Counted from the stretch's first letter, positions 33,505 through 45,138 are shown. The stretch is DNA of 64,000 nucleotides from Semisulcospira habei (GCA_036245525.1 BTPG01000007.1:121292844-121356843); one strand, 5' to 3'. Notes: generated by a model not told the origin, from the letters alone. Made by a program: numbers and translations.

Positions 33505-33548
33505 GCAAGCAAAATGTATAGATTCTCCTGAGCCCATGCAACTACTGC
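33505..33548. mobile_element. PAL-A left half
   Basis: GTATAGATTCTCCTGAGCCC then apex-like GCAACTACTGC and unrelated sequence. Confidence 0.5.
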
Positions 33549-33616
33549 TTTTTTAGATGTACTATATAATACTAATTAATTCCTTCCTTTTATAAAATGG
33601 ATAATTCATGTTTGAG

Positions 33617-33844
33617 TGAACTCCTTCCCTGCGGCCACTGTACGCTCATTGTTGTTTTCTGAAATCTTCGTTCATTCAACGACCAAAAGCCAAAACCGTT
33701 CAAAAACCGTGGACACAACTTGATATCAGCAAGAGGCATAGATCCTCATGAGCCCCCGCGACTATGACTAGTCGCGGGGGCTCATGAGGACCTATGAATT
33801 GCAGTTGGATCGTGTTCATTTTTTCTTGGAAGTCAAGGGGTTAG
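33617..33844. mobile_element. S6 MITE with PAL-A core
   Basis: TGAACTCCTTCCCTGCGGCC at the left, TTCATTCAACGACCAAAAGC inside, core 33729-33802 (GCAAGAGGCATAGATCCTC, apex CGACTATGACTAGTCG, then GAGGACCTATG), right shell GTTGGATCGTGTTCATTTT to AAGTCAAGGGGTTAG. TTAA has decayed at both ends. Confidence 0.75.
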
Positions 33845-33860
33845 TGAGGCAAATGTCACA

Positions 33861-33928
33861 AACAAAAGGTATAGATTCTTATGAACCCCTGCAGCTTTAT
33901 AGGCTAGAGAGAATCTGTGCTTTTTTGC
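33861..33928. mobile_element. PAL-A hairpin, diverged
   Basis: AAAAGGTATAGATTCTTATG at the left; GAGAGAATCTGTGCTTTTTTGC at the right. Confidence 0.6.
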
Positions 33929-33984
33929 AAATGCCTGAGGCTTGGTGATTAAATAGGTTATTAGTCATTCTAACCAGAGAGAAC

Positions 33985-34260
33985 TGCGAAGTGGAGAAGT
34001 CCGTCTCCTCCACCAACACCTCAAGTCAGGGGAAGAGAAGATGTCGAAAGCAGCAGCAGAAAACGGGCACGCAGAAATGAGTTCATCAACTCCATCAGAC
34101 CAGCGAACACTACACGTACATTTGTGATCTTTGCAGAAGGGATTGCCACTCCCGCATTGGCCTCTACAGTCACAAAAGATGTTGCTTCAAATCCAGCTGA
34201 GCAGGCAATCAGATCAGAACAACTAGGATGCATTATCTATGGTTGATTCAGACCGACCTA
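33985..34260 (+). pseudogene. RTE-type LINE fragment: C-terminal C2H2 finger
   Basis: Positions 34110-34180 translate, after a frameshift, to TYICDLCRRDCHSRIGLYSH followed by KRCC. This is the same zinc-finger layout as the C-terminus of the intact LINE at 54115-55657 (C-x2-C, then SRIGL, then SH-x3-C). Upstream basic residues (RKRARRNEF in another frame) fit the linker. Everything 5' of it is missing. Confidence 0.75.
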
Positions 34261-34690
34261 GGCCCATCATAACCAGAGAGAGGAGACAGACTAGCGCCAG
34301 AGTATTACGTGCTTTCATGGGCAGGATGCAAGGATTTAAAAATGTAACGGCGGAGCTGGTAATGTGTGTATGGGTTTTACTATAAATACATGTCGAAAGT
34401 TCATTGTCAACGCAGTGTAACCATCGTCCGTACCGAACCATTCCCCCTGCTGTGATATATAATGAGAAAAGAAAAGGGGACGAAAGAGACAATATGATTA
34501 TGCAACTCTATATAATATACTGCTCATAATAAGTTAAGGGCCGCCAAGAAAAAAAGTCACACTTTGAAATAAGCATAACTGTGTCAAATTATCAGATTGT
34601 GCACTAAGGTTACAAACAGTCTCGTCTAAAAATTCTAGGACAATATCCTCAAATTTTTAAAACGAGTTGTGCTTTTTTTTTAAAAGATCG
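34261..34690. other. unassigned sequence
   Basis: No gene or repeat recognised. Confidence 0.35.
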
Positions 34691-34840
34691 TCACATTTTT
34701 CTCAAAGTTAGCCTTCACCCATTATATCAGGAGCTGATTAAAAAATGTTTTTCGTCCTGTGACGGCTACATTACAGATTAGGAGATAGATAAATCGTTTT
34801 AGTTCAAGGGTGGTGCCAGAATAGCTTGGCGCGGTTCTTT
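34691..34840. mobile_element. S3-type MITE, left half
   Basis: CACCCATTATATCAGGAGCT, GGCTACATTACAGATTAGGA and the PAL-B arm AGTTCAAGGGTGGTGCCAGA to AGCTTGGCGC; it stops at the apex. Compare the complete S3 copy at 63683. Confidence 0.7.
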
Positions 34841-34869
34841 AATAAGCCCCCGCAGGTGACGGCAACTCA

Positions 34870-34945
34870 TTAACCCTATGGCTGTCGGTAGCGGTTTTTG
34901 TCGCTATGGTTCCTGTCGCTTTCCTGCTACTATCGCTTTGTCCCT
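34870..34945. mobile_element. PAL-H MITE, left half
   Basis: TTAACCCTATGGCTGTCGGT and AGCGGTTTTTGTCGCTATGG; the return arm is replaced by weakly related sequence. Confidence 0.65.
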
Positions 34946-35200
34946 CGATGTCACAATGAGGCGAAACCCATGCTGAGTGAAATTTGACGGAGGCTAATCT
35001 ACTCCCTGTGTACCCGTGTGTATCACAGAGCAGATATACTTAGCTGCCAAAATCCTCTCTCATTCCAGCCCCTTTCTCCGATCTCCACACCATTGGGTGT
35101 GCTAATGGACTAACGATCCATCCATCAACATTGAGGTAACATCACTTTGTGGCGAGGGATGCCTTGTCGTAACGCTGACCACGCCAGCTGTTTATTTTTA

Positions 35201-35265
35201 CAAGAGGCATAGATTTTCACGGGTCCCTGCAGGTGCAGGGGCTCATGAAAATCTGTGCCTCTTGC
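35201..35265. mobile_element. PAL-A hairpin
   Basis: CAAGAGGCATAGATTTTCAC at the left; TCATGAAAATCTGTGCCTC then TTGC at the right. Confidence 0.85.
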
Positions 35266-36174
<909 letters not shown>

Positions 36175-36192
36175 GCAGTTCTGCAGTCGTTG

Positions 36193-36412
36193 TTAACCCC
36201 ATCACTGCCGATAAAAAGATGAACACGATCCAACTGCAAGAGACATAGATCCCCATAAGCAGCCGCGACTGCGGGGGCTCATGATGATCTATGCCTCTTC
36301 CTAAGTCGAATGTGTATCCATGTTTCTTGGCCGGTGTTGGCTTCTGGTCGTGGAATGAACCAAGATTTCACTGAGAAACAACCATGTACGTACAGCCCAA
36401 AGTGGCAGGGAA
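36193..36412. mobile_element. S6 MITE with PAL-A core
   Basis: TTAACCCCATCACTGCCGAT at the left, the core 36236-36301 (GCAAGAGACATAGATCCCC ... GATGATCTATGCCTCTTCC), right shell TATCCATGTTTCTTGGCCGG ... AATGAACCAAGATTTCAC ... GTGGCAGGGAAT. The sequence CGCATGCAGTTCTGCAGTCG between the GA tract and the TTAA is also found at the copy at 47387. Confidence 0.8.
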
Positions 36413-36606
36413 TCATATACTTTGTTATTTTTCTTCATAATTAATTATGTCTTCTGTGTTTTTGGTGTGGTGTTGAATACACGTATCACATCTTCTGTCA
36501 CTACTTTAAAATGGCCAAACAAGTATTATTCTATCTGCTGTATTTCTCTGTTCATCCTAACCTCACGTATCTAGCATCATGTCATGTGTCTGCATTTTCG
36601 CCACCC

Positions 36607-36895
36607 GGTTGGTTAGCTTCGGGTTTAACGTCCACGGCACCGCAGTGATAATGGACGGCCCTGACGGGCGGCTTATTGCCTATCGAGTACGACGTGAACA
36701 CTGATCAATTCAGGCGCACTGCAACTGTGCCACTTTGATCTACCAGGACCTTTCAACGGACATGCTATGGAACAAGCCCGTCTTTTTTCCCTGGATTGCG
36801 AGTCCAGCTACCGGGGTCGGAACGGGGACTCGAACCCACGACCCGCGATTCCCTTCGCTCTCTTGCTCCGACGCTTAACCGCCGCTATTTCGGAG
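36607..36895 (-). mobile_element. tRNA-derived SINE
   Basis: On the minus strand it begins TCCGAAATAGCGGCGGTTAA, a slightly damaged A-box region, then a B box GGGTTCGAGTCCC-like, and ends GACGTTAAACCCGAAGCTAA then CCAACC. The target duplication TCGCCACCC lies at 36598-36606 and 36896-36904. Same family as 37096-37409 and 42417-42690. Confidence 0.85.
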
Positions 36896-36994
36896 TCGCC
36901 ACCCATTTCTAATATCCTATTTCTACCACCATGAACTGCCCCTGGCCATACATACTCAGTGACATAAGCCAACAAAACGCATCTCAGTCGATCA

Positions 36995-37059
36995 GCAAGA
37001 GGCATAGATTCTCATGAGACCCTACGACAGCAGGGTCCATGAGAATCTATGCCTCTTGC
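36995..37059. mobile_element. PAL-A hairpin
   Basis: GCAAGAGGCATAGATTCTC with ATGAGACCCT, and AGGGTCCAT with GAGAATCTATGCCTCTTGC; the GACCCT/AGGGTC block is mirrored. Lies between two SINEs. Confidence 0.85.
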
Positions 37060-37095
37060 AGACGCACACAGACCTTGTTCATGGCTGTTCATCAA

Positions 37096-37409
37096 GGTTG
37101 GTTGGTTGGTTAGTTCGGGTTTAACGTCCACAGCACCGAGGTGATCATGGACATGACGGGCGGGTTATGGGGGACAGGGAAATCTATTGCCTATAGAGTA
37201 CGCCCTGAACACTGATCAACTCAGGCGCACTCCAACTGTGCCACTTTGATTTACCAGGACCTTTCAACGGACAAGCTATTGAAATCCGTTTTTTTCCCCT
37301 GGATTGTGAGTCCAGCTACCGGGGCCGGGACGGGATTCGAACCCACGACCCGGCGATTCCCTTCGCTCTCCTGCTCCGACGTTTAACCGCCTGAGCTATT
37401 TCGGACTCT
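37096..37409 (-). mobile_element. tRNA-derived SINE with target duplication
   Basis: The minus-strand head reads TCCGAAATAGCTCAGGCGGT (A box) and GGGTCGTGGGTTCGAATCCC (B box), so the head is tRNA-like. The 3' end is GTTAAACCCGAACTAACC with an AACC tail. CTGTTCATCAA flanks it at 37085-37095 and 37410-37420, an 11-bp duplication. The head is not a tRNA gene: it continues into a SINE body of about 240 bases. Confidence 0.9.
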
Positions 37410-37420
37410 CTGTTCATCAA

Positions 37421-38150
37421 CAACCCCACCTTCCTCTTCAACAAATTACACGATCACTCGCGATCGCTGAGCGACTGGAAACTGGAAATAGAAGGCTGGG
37501 AAAGGCATGTATCCGCCCAGGCAGTTGCTTTGGCCAGCTAAATCTACACGTAATTAGCTCTTTTCTTAGCTGGACCCCATATAATTAGCTTTTCTAGCCG
37601 CTGGCGCCGCGGGCCGAAGGGAGGCAGACTGTGCAAGGCCGACTGAGCTGAGCCTGTTAAGCAAGAGGTCATCGGGTCCGTTATAGCGGCCGTGCGCGCG
37701 GGCCAACTGCTGCCGACGCGGATCGGACCGAGGATGTGGTGCATACAGGGAGGCGGCGTCAGGGCGATTGAGCAGTCAGAAAAAAGATAGCATCAGGGCT
37801 TTTGGTGTCTGTTGTTATTTGTTGTTAATGTTAATGTTGCGAGAGTCAAGCGGTGGCTGCCTTTATGAGAGAATTGGGGGTGGGTGGGTTATGTGTCACC
37901 TGATCGACGTGTTGTTGTAGGTGTTCGTGAAAAAATATTGTCACAAGATCGTGACTCTTCAAAACTAAAGTCTTGTGATTCGCGATTCACAAAAGGAAGT
38001 TTTCGTGAAGCCGTCAGTAGACCTCCCCCCCCCCCCACCCCACACACACACACATACCCACCCACCTACACCCACCCTAACCCCATTAACCCACTCACCT
38101 CCCCCCCCCCCCCAAGATCCCCATCCCCCTCAACATATTAGTATCTGATG
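37421..38150. other. unassigned sequence, partly GC-rich, then C/CA-rich
   Basis: 37560-37760 is GC-rich without a convincing ORF. 38022-38115 is poly-C and CA-rich. No gene. Confidence 0.4.
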
Positions 38151-38159
38151 TAACCACAA

Positions 38160-38284
38160 CGACCCACAGCAGGATATAAATCGACCATGATAATTCAAGG
38201 GTAGTGCCAGATTAGCTTGGTGCCTAATGACGCCAAGCTAATCTGGCTTTACCCTCGAATTATCATGGTCAATCCATCTCAGGC
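38160..38284. mobile_element. S1 MITE core, right shell replaced by CA repeat
   Basis: AGCAGGATATAAATCGACC with the PAL-B arm TAATTCAAGGGTAGTGCC, apex AGCTTGGTGCCTAATGACG, return arm to CATGGTCAATCCATCTCAGG, then CAAC followed at once by the CA microsatellite. In other S1 copies this position reads TGCAACTGGTRCATAG. Confidence 0.8.
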
Positions 38285-38351
<67 letters not shown>

Positions 38352-38360
38352 ACCAGCACG

Positions 38361-38448
<88 letters not shown>

Positions 38449-38460
38449 AACACACAAAAA
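38285..38460. repeat. CA microsatellite
   Basis: About 175 bases of CA with a short TGACCAGCACGCACC interruption near 38349. Confidence 0.95.
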
Positions 38461-39046
<586 letters not shown>

Positions 39047-39233
39047 TCATTGTAGAATGAACATTTCCTGACACCCCTCTCCCATACCTCTCACCCGAGC
39101 AAGACATACACAAATTAAATTGCGCACTACGAGGTAGACCTTTGTCTTAGACGATATTCACATAGATCAGTATGGGTTCTCATGAATTCAGTTCGACCAT
39201 TATTTCCACACACAAGTCTGATATTCTCACAGA

Positions 39234-39298
39234 GCAAGAGACATAGATCCTCATGAGCCCCCGCAATGCGGGGGCTCATGAAGATCTATGCCTCTTGC
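39234..39298. mobile_element. PAL-A hairpin
   Basis: GCAAGAGACATAGATCCTC ... GCCCCCGCA, then TGCGGGGGC ... GAAGATCTATGCCTCTTGC. Two stem mismatches. Confidence 0.9.
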
Positions 39299-39679
39299 AG
39301 AGACGGCGACGTTGCCTGGGAGAACCCCCCCCCCCCTCTCCCCTCACAGACAGTTGTGTACAGACAGTTCGCTCCAAAATGTCAGTTGTGGCGAGGCGAA
39401 TCTTCCGGTCTTTAATTTTCTTTACGAAGTGCGGTGCCATTGCTGTCTGTAGAGACCTAATCCACGTCTTGCGGGGGATTTTCATGAGGTATGGAAGTCC
39501 GTTGGCATAAAAAAATTAGCGTAGATTGTCAGTGTCAGTGCGGCTTTAAATGGCAGCCGCAGGGAACATGCGTAGACATTTGCATTCTACTTACAACTTT
39601 ATCATTTTCAGGCCGCACTTCCGTCACTTGCTGTTCATGTTTTCATGTGTTGTTTTTTTTTTTTTTTTTTTTTTTCTTC
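39299..39679. other. unassigned sequence
   Basis: Poly-C at 39326-39336 and a 23-base T run near 39653; no gene. Confidence 0.35.
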
Positions 39680-40236
39680 TTGATCAATATATCGTCTACC
39701 AAGCACAATGTGCTACCTCTTATGTCGGACAGTCGACCTCGTCGCTGCGGCAGCCGCCGTGAGAAGACTGTCCTTGTTCGTCTTCACACTGGCCATACTT
39801 ATGTCACAAACTCCTTCTTATTGAAAGGGGAGGAACGACCCTGGTGCTTCGCCTGCGACGAGCCGTTTTCGGTGAAGCACTTCTTGACATCATGTGCTGA
39901 CCTAATCGATACTGATAAGGCGGAAACAGTATACTGCAGACTCTTTGAAGGTTGTTTCCAGACGTTTCTCCGGACAAAATCTTCAGCTTTCTAAAGTAAG
40001 CCAATTTGTTTTACAAAAATGTTAGTCTCCGTAGTCTATATAAATCTGACTGTTCTTTTGAACTTCCAAAGTCTGTAGACATGTACGATTGGCCTGTGTG
40101 ACGTTTTAGCTAAGAATACTTTAAAACTTGTATTTACATCATGTTTTAAGACCTTTCTCTTAATCTGGCTGACCAGACTGTTACCCTTCCCGCCGTGAGA
40201 TGGCTTTAGTCGCTTGCTCAGCGTTAAACCCCAATA
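39680..40236 (+). pseudogene. LINE C-terminal fragment with 3' end
   Basis: Translates to SRREKTVLVRLHTGHTYVT, SFLLKGEERPWCFACDEPF and SVKHFLTSCADL, the C-terminal GHT...C-x2-C...H-x4-C region of Jockey/R1-like LINE proteins, with a stop at 39991-39993. The 3' region ends CGCCGTGAGATGGCTTTAG then CTCAGCGTTAAACCCCAATA. This end is shared with the very short retroposons at 45648 and 57790, which identifies it as the LINE or SINE 3' recognition tail. RT and RNase H are missing. Confidence 0.75.
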
Positions 40237-40457
40237 GCCCATATCGTACTGAGGCTAAAATCTTCAAATTTGTACACTGCCATATGCAAGCTACATCATA
40301 GTACTTACAGATAAGGATATAGACCAATGGCTTTAGTTCAAGGGTGGTGCCAGAATAGTTTGACACCTAGAGGCGCCAAGCTAACCTGGCACTACCCTTG
40401 AACCATTTTAGTCAAACTTATTCCACGCACTTGTGTATTCTGAATGATAAGAGTTAA
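40237..40457. mobile_element. S3 MITE with PAL-B core
   Basis: CCCATATCGTACTGAGGC, ATGCAAGCTACATCATAG, arm AGTTCAAGGGTGGTGCCAGA ... AGAGGCGCCAAGCTAACCTG and return to CCCTTGAACCATTTTAGTC; right end ATTCTGAATGATAAGAGTTAA. The left TTAA is missing because it joins the LINE tail directly. Confidence 0.75.
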
Positions 40458-40888
40458 CTAACTAACTAACTGCGTGCTACTAGTACAAAAGAGGAACTGA
40501 TATGCAAGCTCACTGGTCTTTTTAAAAACTTGTGCGCGGGATAACTAAGGCAAACCTAGGCCAAAAGGCCTTTACTGGGAAACCATTCTTTTGTAAAAAC
40601 TTGAGTGATTGTAAAGGATTTTTGTTTCCTTGGATCTGTCAAGTTTATTTTCTGAAATATGACAATTTTGACGGGTATTGCTCACCAAATTCATCAAACC
40701 TCCTTGCCCACAAGAGAGACAATTTGTTAGGCGAAGCGACAGGGCCCTTAAGCCTGTATACTGAGACTAGAGTGGGCTAAATGTATAGCCCTACCACAGG
40801 GGGGCGGGTATGAATACGTACTAATCGGGTTCCTTCCCCTTATCACGACGGGAAAAAAATGTAAAAAGATGTCAGCTTATGAAGCCCA
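40458..40888. other. unassigned sequence
   Basis: An 82-codon ORF at 40532-40780 has no recognisable domain and is not called. Confidence 0.35.
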
Positions 40889-40954
40889 GCAAGAGGCATA
40901 GATTCTCATGAGCCCCTGCATTCGCAGGGGCTCATGAGAATCTACGCCTCTTGC
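40889..40954. mobile_element. PAL-A hairpin, near-perfect
   Basis: GCAAGAGGCATAGATTCTC ... GCCCCTGCATTCGCAGGGGC ... GAGAATCTACGCCTCTTGC. A single stem mismatch. Confidence 0.95.
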
Positions 40955-41119
40955 AGATTTAAGGTTGTGAATTATATAGCAAGGATTGAAGACACACTCT
41001 TCGCCGGGGTGGGTGGGGGCCCGTAACACCATAATGGAACTCCTAACATCTCTCCAGCTTAAAGAGAGAAGAAATGAAAATGAAAACGTCAAGGCGTAGC
41101 ACCACTGAAGTAACAGATC

Positions 41120-41180
41120 CACCGGGCATAAGCTTGTGAATGCATGGGCTGGGGGTTGGTGAGGATCTATGCCTTTTGCA
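41120..41180. mobile_element. PAL-A hairpin, decayed
   Basis: Right arm GTGAGGATCTATGCCTTTTGC is clear; the left arm is reduced to GGGCATAAGCTTGTGAATG. Confidence 0.5.
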
Positions 41181-41337
41181 ATAGGATGGTGTTCGTTGTA
41201 TGGCTGAGAAAAACTTCTAAATCCCGACAAAGGCGGCGCCATCAGCGAAATACCCCTGGCACCCTCCTGCGGAAAGTTTACCCAAACCTGTTAATTCAGG
41301 CCTAAGCAGGTCCGTCAGCAAGCACTTTTTTTTTATT

Positions 41338-41401
41338 TCAGGAGGCACTGATTCTCATGAGTCCCTGCAACTGCAGGGGTTCATGAGAATCTATGTCTCC
41401 T
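41338..41401. mobile_element. PAL-A hairpin
   Basis: CAGGAGGCACTGATTCTCAT to TCATGAGAATCTATGTCTCCTG. The outer CAGGAG/CTCCTG differs from the usual CAAGAG/CTCTTG on both arms. Confidence 0.8.
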
Positions 41402-42019
41402 GTTCGCATTGTCAGGTCCCATTTACATCAGTTCTCAGAGGAGGAAAATCATCCGAGTTACAGGCATCAGCGGTAAAGGGAAAGGATCCGAGCTGCATGT
41501 TGATACCGCCGGAACGCTTACCGTTCCTTACACATGAATATTCAAAGCACGTGCGAGTGGGTGTCATAACCTTCATCATTTGCGTGTTGTAATTCTATGC
41601 GTATAATCAGTGGCTTAGCAGCTGTATGGCTTCGGCGGCCAGTGTGTATTCGTGTTTGCCCTGTAATATGGCCATAGGTTCTCATCATTCTGCTTTTGCT
41701 CGTAAACAATGGTCAACATGCAAAGATAGTAGGTGCCGGAGGAGGGGGGGGGGGGTGGAGAGGGGAGGGAAGGGGGGGGGGAGGAGGGATATTAGAGTTC
41801 GTGTCACTATGGTGTCACGACGTAAAGGTGTTTTTAGTCGTCAAATATCGAAAATTCATGTTGATTTAATCACAAATCTTCACGGAACAAAGCGATATTC
41901 TGTCACTAACCAAAAACCAAAACCAAACCAAAACCAACCGAACAGACGAAAGATCGGAAGGACGGACAAACAAACGAAACAAAAAACAAACAATAAAACA
42001 CGCAAACGAACGAGCAAAC
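41402..42019. other. unassigned; G-rich and A-rich patches
   Basis: G-rich 41735-41785 and an ACAAAC/AACCAAAA-rich patch 41910-42015. A 141-codon ORF across them is low complexity and not believed. Confidence 0.45.
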
Positions 42020-42275
42020 CATTTGACGAAGTTTACCAGTTTTATTTATGAACGATAGCACTGGTACACAATGCTACAGCTATCGTGGTCGATCCGTCTC
42101 CCTCGACAAGAGAGACATCTGCCCTGCCCATTAACCCATATCATACAGAGGCTAAAAGCTTCAAATTTGTACACTGCCGTATGCAAGCTACATTATAGTA
42201 CTTGCAGATAAGGATATAGACCAATGGCTTTAGTTCAAGGGTAGTGCCAGAATAGCTTGGCGCCTCTAGGCAAAT
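42020..42275. mobile_element. S3-type element, second copy of 24775
   Basis: ATTTGACGAAGTTTACCAG through TTAACCCATATCATACAGAG (TTAA at 42131) to the PAL-B arm AGTTCAAGGGTAGTGCCAG ... CTTGGCGCCTCTAGG. The right half is absent. Both copies start at the same base, directly after a simple repeat. Confidence 0.75.
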
Positions 42276-42279
42276 CCGT

Positions 42280-42282
<3 letters not shown>

Positions 42283-42330
<48 letters not shown>
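42283..42330. repeat. poly-C to poly-A junction
   Basis: About 20 C then about 28 A, immediately after the half S3 element. Confidence 0.9.
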
Positions 42331-42333
<3 letters not shown>

Positions 42334-42690
42334 TTCATTCTATCTTCTGTATTTCTCTCCTCACCCTAACCTCACGTATCTAACATCATGTCATGTGTCT
42401 GCATTTTCGACACCCGGTTGGTTAGCTTCGGGTTTAACGTCCACGGCACCGCAGTGATAATGGATGGCCTATCGAGTACGACCTGAACACTGACCAATTC
42501 AGGCGCACTGCAACTGTGCCACTTTGATCTACCAGGACCTTTCAACGGACATGCTATGGAACAAGCCCGTCTTTTTTCACTGGATTGCGAGTCCAGCTAC
42601 CGGGGCCGGGACGGCGGGATTCGAACCTACGACCCGGCGATTCCCTTCGCTCTCCTGCTCCGACGTTTAACCGCCTGAGCTATTTCGGAC
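42331..42690 (-). mobile_element. tRNA-derived SINE with duplicated left flank
   Basis: 42417-42690 is the same SINE as at 36607, minus strand, with an intact A box (TCCGAAATAGCTCAGGCGGT) but an internal deletion. The flank 42331-42416 (TCACGTATCTAACATCATG, TGTCTGCATTTTCGACACCC) is also found at 36510-36606. The right flank is not shared and no target duplication is seen, so this is a duplicated segment, not an independent insertion. Confidence 0.75.
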
Positions 42691-42857
42691 TGCGGCTGTC
42701 GTGGGCCCAAAGACGTTTTTACACTGTCACACAGACATTGTTAGGTCAAGACGATGTCAGGGACCGGAAGTGGGGAGAAGCCGGCAGATACAGAGGTCTT
42801 GCGAGTGGGCCTGACGAGGCTGGCGATAGTGAAGACTTTTTGTTACCAGACGAATAG

Positions 42858-42905
42858 TGCTGGTCTTTGATTTTGGACCACAGACCACAGACCAGCACAC
42901 AAGCG
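42858..42905. mobile_element. PAL-D hairpin, centre deleted
   Basis: GTGCTGGTCTTTGATTTTGG then CCACAGACCACAGACCAGCAC. The outer arms pair; the apex is gone. Confidence 0.7.
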
Positions 42906-43035
42906 TGGTATAATTCCAGCTCCGCACAGTGAGGATGACGAAATGGTATCTTGCGGTGATGTATGCAGCAAAGGCACGACGGTAAACGGAACGTATTGTT
43001 CGACAAAACAGAAAGAATTTTGTTTGAGTGTGTGT

Positions 43036-43160
43036 TGAGGGGGGTGGGGGTGGGGGTGGGGGGTAGGGGGGTGGGGGTGGGGTAGGGGTGTGTGTGTGTG
43101 TGTGTGGGGGGGGGGGGGTTGATGTGTGTGTGTGTGTGGGCGGGGGGGGGGGGGGGGGAG
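43036..43160. repeat. G-rich and TG low-complexity tract
   Basis: Repeated GGGGTGGG blocks with two TG runs; candidate G-quadruplex former. Proline/threonine-rich minus-strand frames over it are not genes. Confidence 0.9.
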
Positions 43161-43227
43161 TTGTATAAAAACACAACGAACCAGCAAATAGTAATAGCTA
43201 AATAAATGATAATAATACAGTAATAAC

Positions 43228-43390
43228 AAAGTTAAGCGTTTAGGGCTTAACTTCTTTGGTCCACCACGACAGTGATTTCAAAGACGGGACACCGAAACGA
43301 GTCTGAACAAATTTTTACCCCAGCTGGGTTTGAACCCGCGAACTTATGGACGAGAATCCAACGCTGTTCCACCTGAGCTACCCAACTACC
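43228..43390 (-). mobile_element. second tRNA-derived SINE family
   Basis: The minus strand shows AGTTGGGTAGCTCAGGTGG (A box) and CGCGGGTTCAAACCCAGC (B box) with a tRNA-like spacing, then a body ending near GGACCAAAGAAGTTAAGCCC. Not a functional tRNA: no acceptor-stem closure seen. Confidence 0.65.
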
Positions 43391-43511
43391 TTTAGATAAG
43401 CGTAAATAAAAAAAAGGAAATGTATAAATACAAAGTAAATTATTAAATTAAGAATTAATAAATTAATAACAACACTGTTCCACGCTTAACATGTCCTCTT
43501 GAAACCTCTGA

Positions 43512-43741
43512 TAACCAGAATCAATGAATCAATGAATCAATGAATCTTTATTTTACAACGGTGAAGATATTAACACAGTCAGTGACTATATCATTTTTCG
43601 TACCTGCCGTTGCTAAAACTACGACTAACTAAGTACAAAATATACATAAAACAGGGACATCAAAGCACAGTGATACAAAATATACAGTGCACTAAATACA
43701 AACACACGCATGCACGCACAAACGCACACACGCGTGCGCGT

Positions 43742-43824
<83 letters not shown>

Positions 43825-43945
43825 TATAAAGACTTGTCTTGAAACGAGATAATGTCGGCGTGGCTTTAACGTCATGTGGGAGTGAGTTCCACAGTGTGGA
43901 ACCCGCAAATGACAGAAAAAAAGGTAAGCTATCCAGCCGAATCAC
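43512..43945 (-). pseudogene. 5'-truncated LINE, CR1-like C-terminus
   Basis: The minus strand encodes SFAGSTLWNSLPHDVKATPT then LSRFKTSLYM and a stop region, the usual last residues of CR1/L2-type ORF2. A CA microsatellite (43741-43820) has expanded just past the coding end. The 3' end is a TTCATTGATTCATTGATTC-like octamer tail (plus strand 43518-43550). Related to the larger copy at 47573-49395 (shared TTGACAACGGT/TTTACAACGGT and TTGCCGTTGCTAA/CTGCCGTTGCTAA). Confidence 0.75.
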
Positions 43946-44165
43946 ATGAATACAGAACCACTGTTAATCCTAAGGCTAATTGAAAGTGATAGCTTTACGT
44001 TTAAATTTTCAACAGCTGTAATCAAACTGAGCTGCGAGGTGAAAATAACAGATGCGAGACGCCTCAGTAACTCTATAGTTTGTGTCTCTGTCTCAGTTCC
44101 ACGGATAACTGAAAACGATAGTTGACACTTGAAGTTTGAACAATACCTGGAGTCATGCTGACCTG

Positions 44166-44258
44166 TCAACCCTTTGGGTGTCGGTAGCGGTTTTAGTCGC
44201 GATGATTCTTTTCAGGAATCATCGCGACTAAAACCGCTACCGACACCCAAAGGGTTAC
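44166..44258. mobile_element. PAL-H MITE
   Basis: GGTAGCGGTTTTAGTCGCG pairs exactly with CGCGACTAAAACCGCTACC; ATGATTC/GAATCAT and outer AACCCTTTGGGTGTC/GACACCCAAAGGGTT also pair. TTAA has decayed (TCAA, TTAC). Compared with 24560 the stem differs at several positions, every one matched on the other arm. Confidence 0.9.
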
Positions 44259-44506
44259 ATGAAAGTAAAACATGTGTGAGTCACATTTCTGTGACGGAAA
44301 ATCAATTTGTGATGAAGAGGGGAACACCTGACCCTGACAGTTTCACAGGTAAATTTACAATTAGGGCTTTGTTACATGAGTGGGCATTTTGTGGAAACTG
44401 TGGCGCACGATACCTCAAATTTGCGAAAATTGTATGCGTTTGAATGCTTAATTTCTCCCTTTCAAAAAAGTACGCTGATCAGGTGACACGGACGTAGTTG
44501 GAGATA

Positions 44507-44571
44507 ACAAGAGACATAGATCTTCATGAGCCCCCGCAATGCGGGGACTCATGAAGATCTATGTCTCTTGC
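44507..44571. mobile_element. PAL-A hairpin, near-perfect
   Basis: CAAGAGACATAGATCTTC ... CCCCGCAATGCGGGG ... GAAGATCTATGTCTCTTG; GACAT/ATGTC and CTT/AAG mirrored. Confidence 0.95.
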
Positions 44572-44697
44572 AGACGGATGCCGTTCGCGGATGGGATGTT
44601 AATGAACATTATTTTCACTCACTGGTTACATACATCACGGACGCACTCACGACTCAATACATTTTTTAAAAAAATCAGACCGCAAAACGCATCCATT

Positions 44698-44765
44698 TGA
44701 AAGAGACATAGATTATCCTGTGTCAATGCAGGCTGAAGAGGCTCACCTGGATCTATGCCTTCTGC
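44698..44765. mobile_element. PAL-A hairpin, decayed
   Basis: AAGAGACATAGATTATCCTG at the left; CACCTGGATCTATGCCTTC at the right. Confidence 0.6.
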
Positions 44766-44861
44766 GGGCCTCATTTATATCTGTGTGTTACATTGGATGC
44801 AGATTTGAAGATGAACCACACAACACATATTTGCAATTTGAGCGAACTCCAATTCGTCTGT

Positions 44862-44890
44862 AAAAAGCATAGATCCTAATGAGTGTCTTA
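44862..44890. mobile_element. PAL-A left arm
   Basis: AAAAAGCATAGATCCTAATG only; the sequence beyond is unrelated. Confidence 0.5.
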
Positions 44891-45092
44891 AGCCTTGAAA
44901 TACGCTCCGTTTGCGTATTTCATTTTACGGGCAAAGGAAGTCGTTATGATTATGATCAAACTATAGCCTGCACGCTGCTTTGCTGTATGTGCTGACTTTT
45001 TGCGATGCGCACCAGCCACTGATAAAGTCTTACAAGACAAAACCTTCTCGTCTGATGGTAGAAATGTGAGCAAATGGGTCTGTTTTCTTGCA

Positions 45093-45138
45093 CCAAGAGG
45101 CGCATCTGCAGGGGCTCATGAGAATCTATTCCTCTTGC
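45093..45138. mobile_element. PAL-A with internal deletion
   Basis: CCAAGAGGCGCATCTGCAGG then GGCTCATGAGAATCTATTCC and TCTTGC. The left arm lost about 20 bases. Confidence 0.65.

Noticed and set aside
37332..37405. tRNA gene on the minus strand
   Set aside because: A and B boxes are present, but the sequence continues into a SINE body with a 3' tail and an 11-bp target duplication; sister copies exist at 36607 and 42417.
41626..42051. 141-codon ORF
   Set aside because: Runs through G-rich and A-rich low-complexity sequence and into an S3 repeat.
43320..43390. tRNA gene on the minus strand
   Set aside because: Box A and B are good but no closing acceptor stem is visible and a SINE-like body follows.
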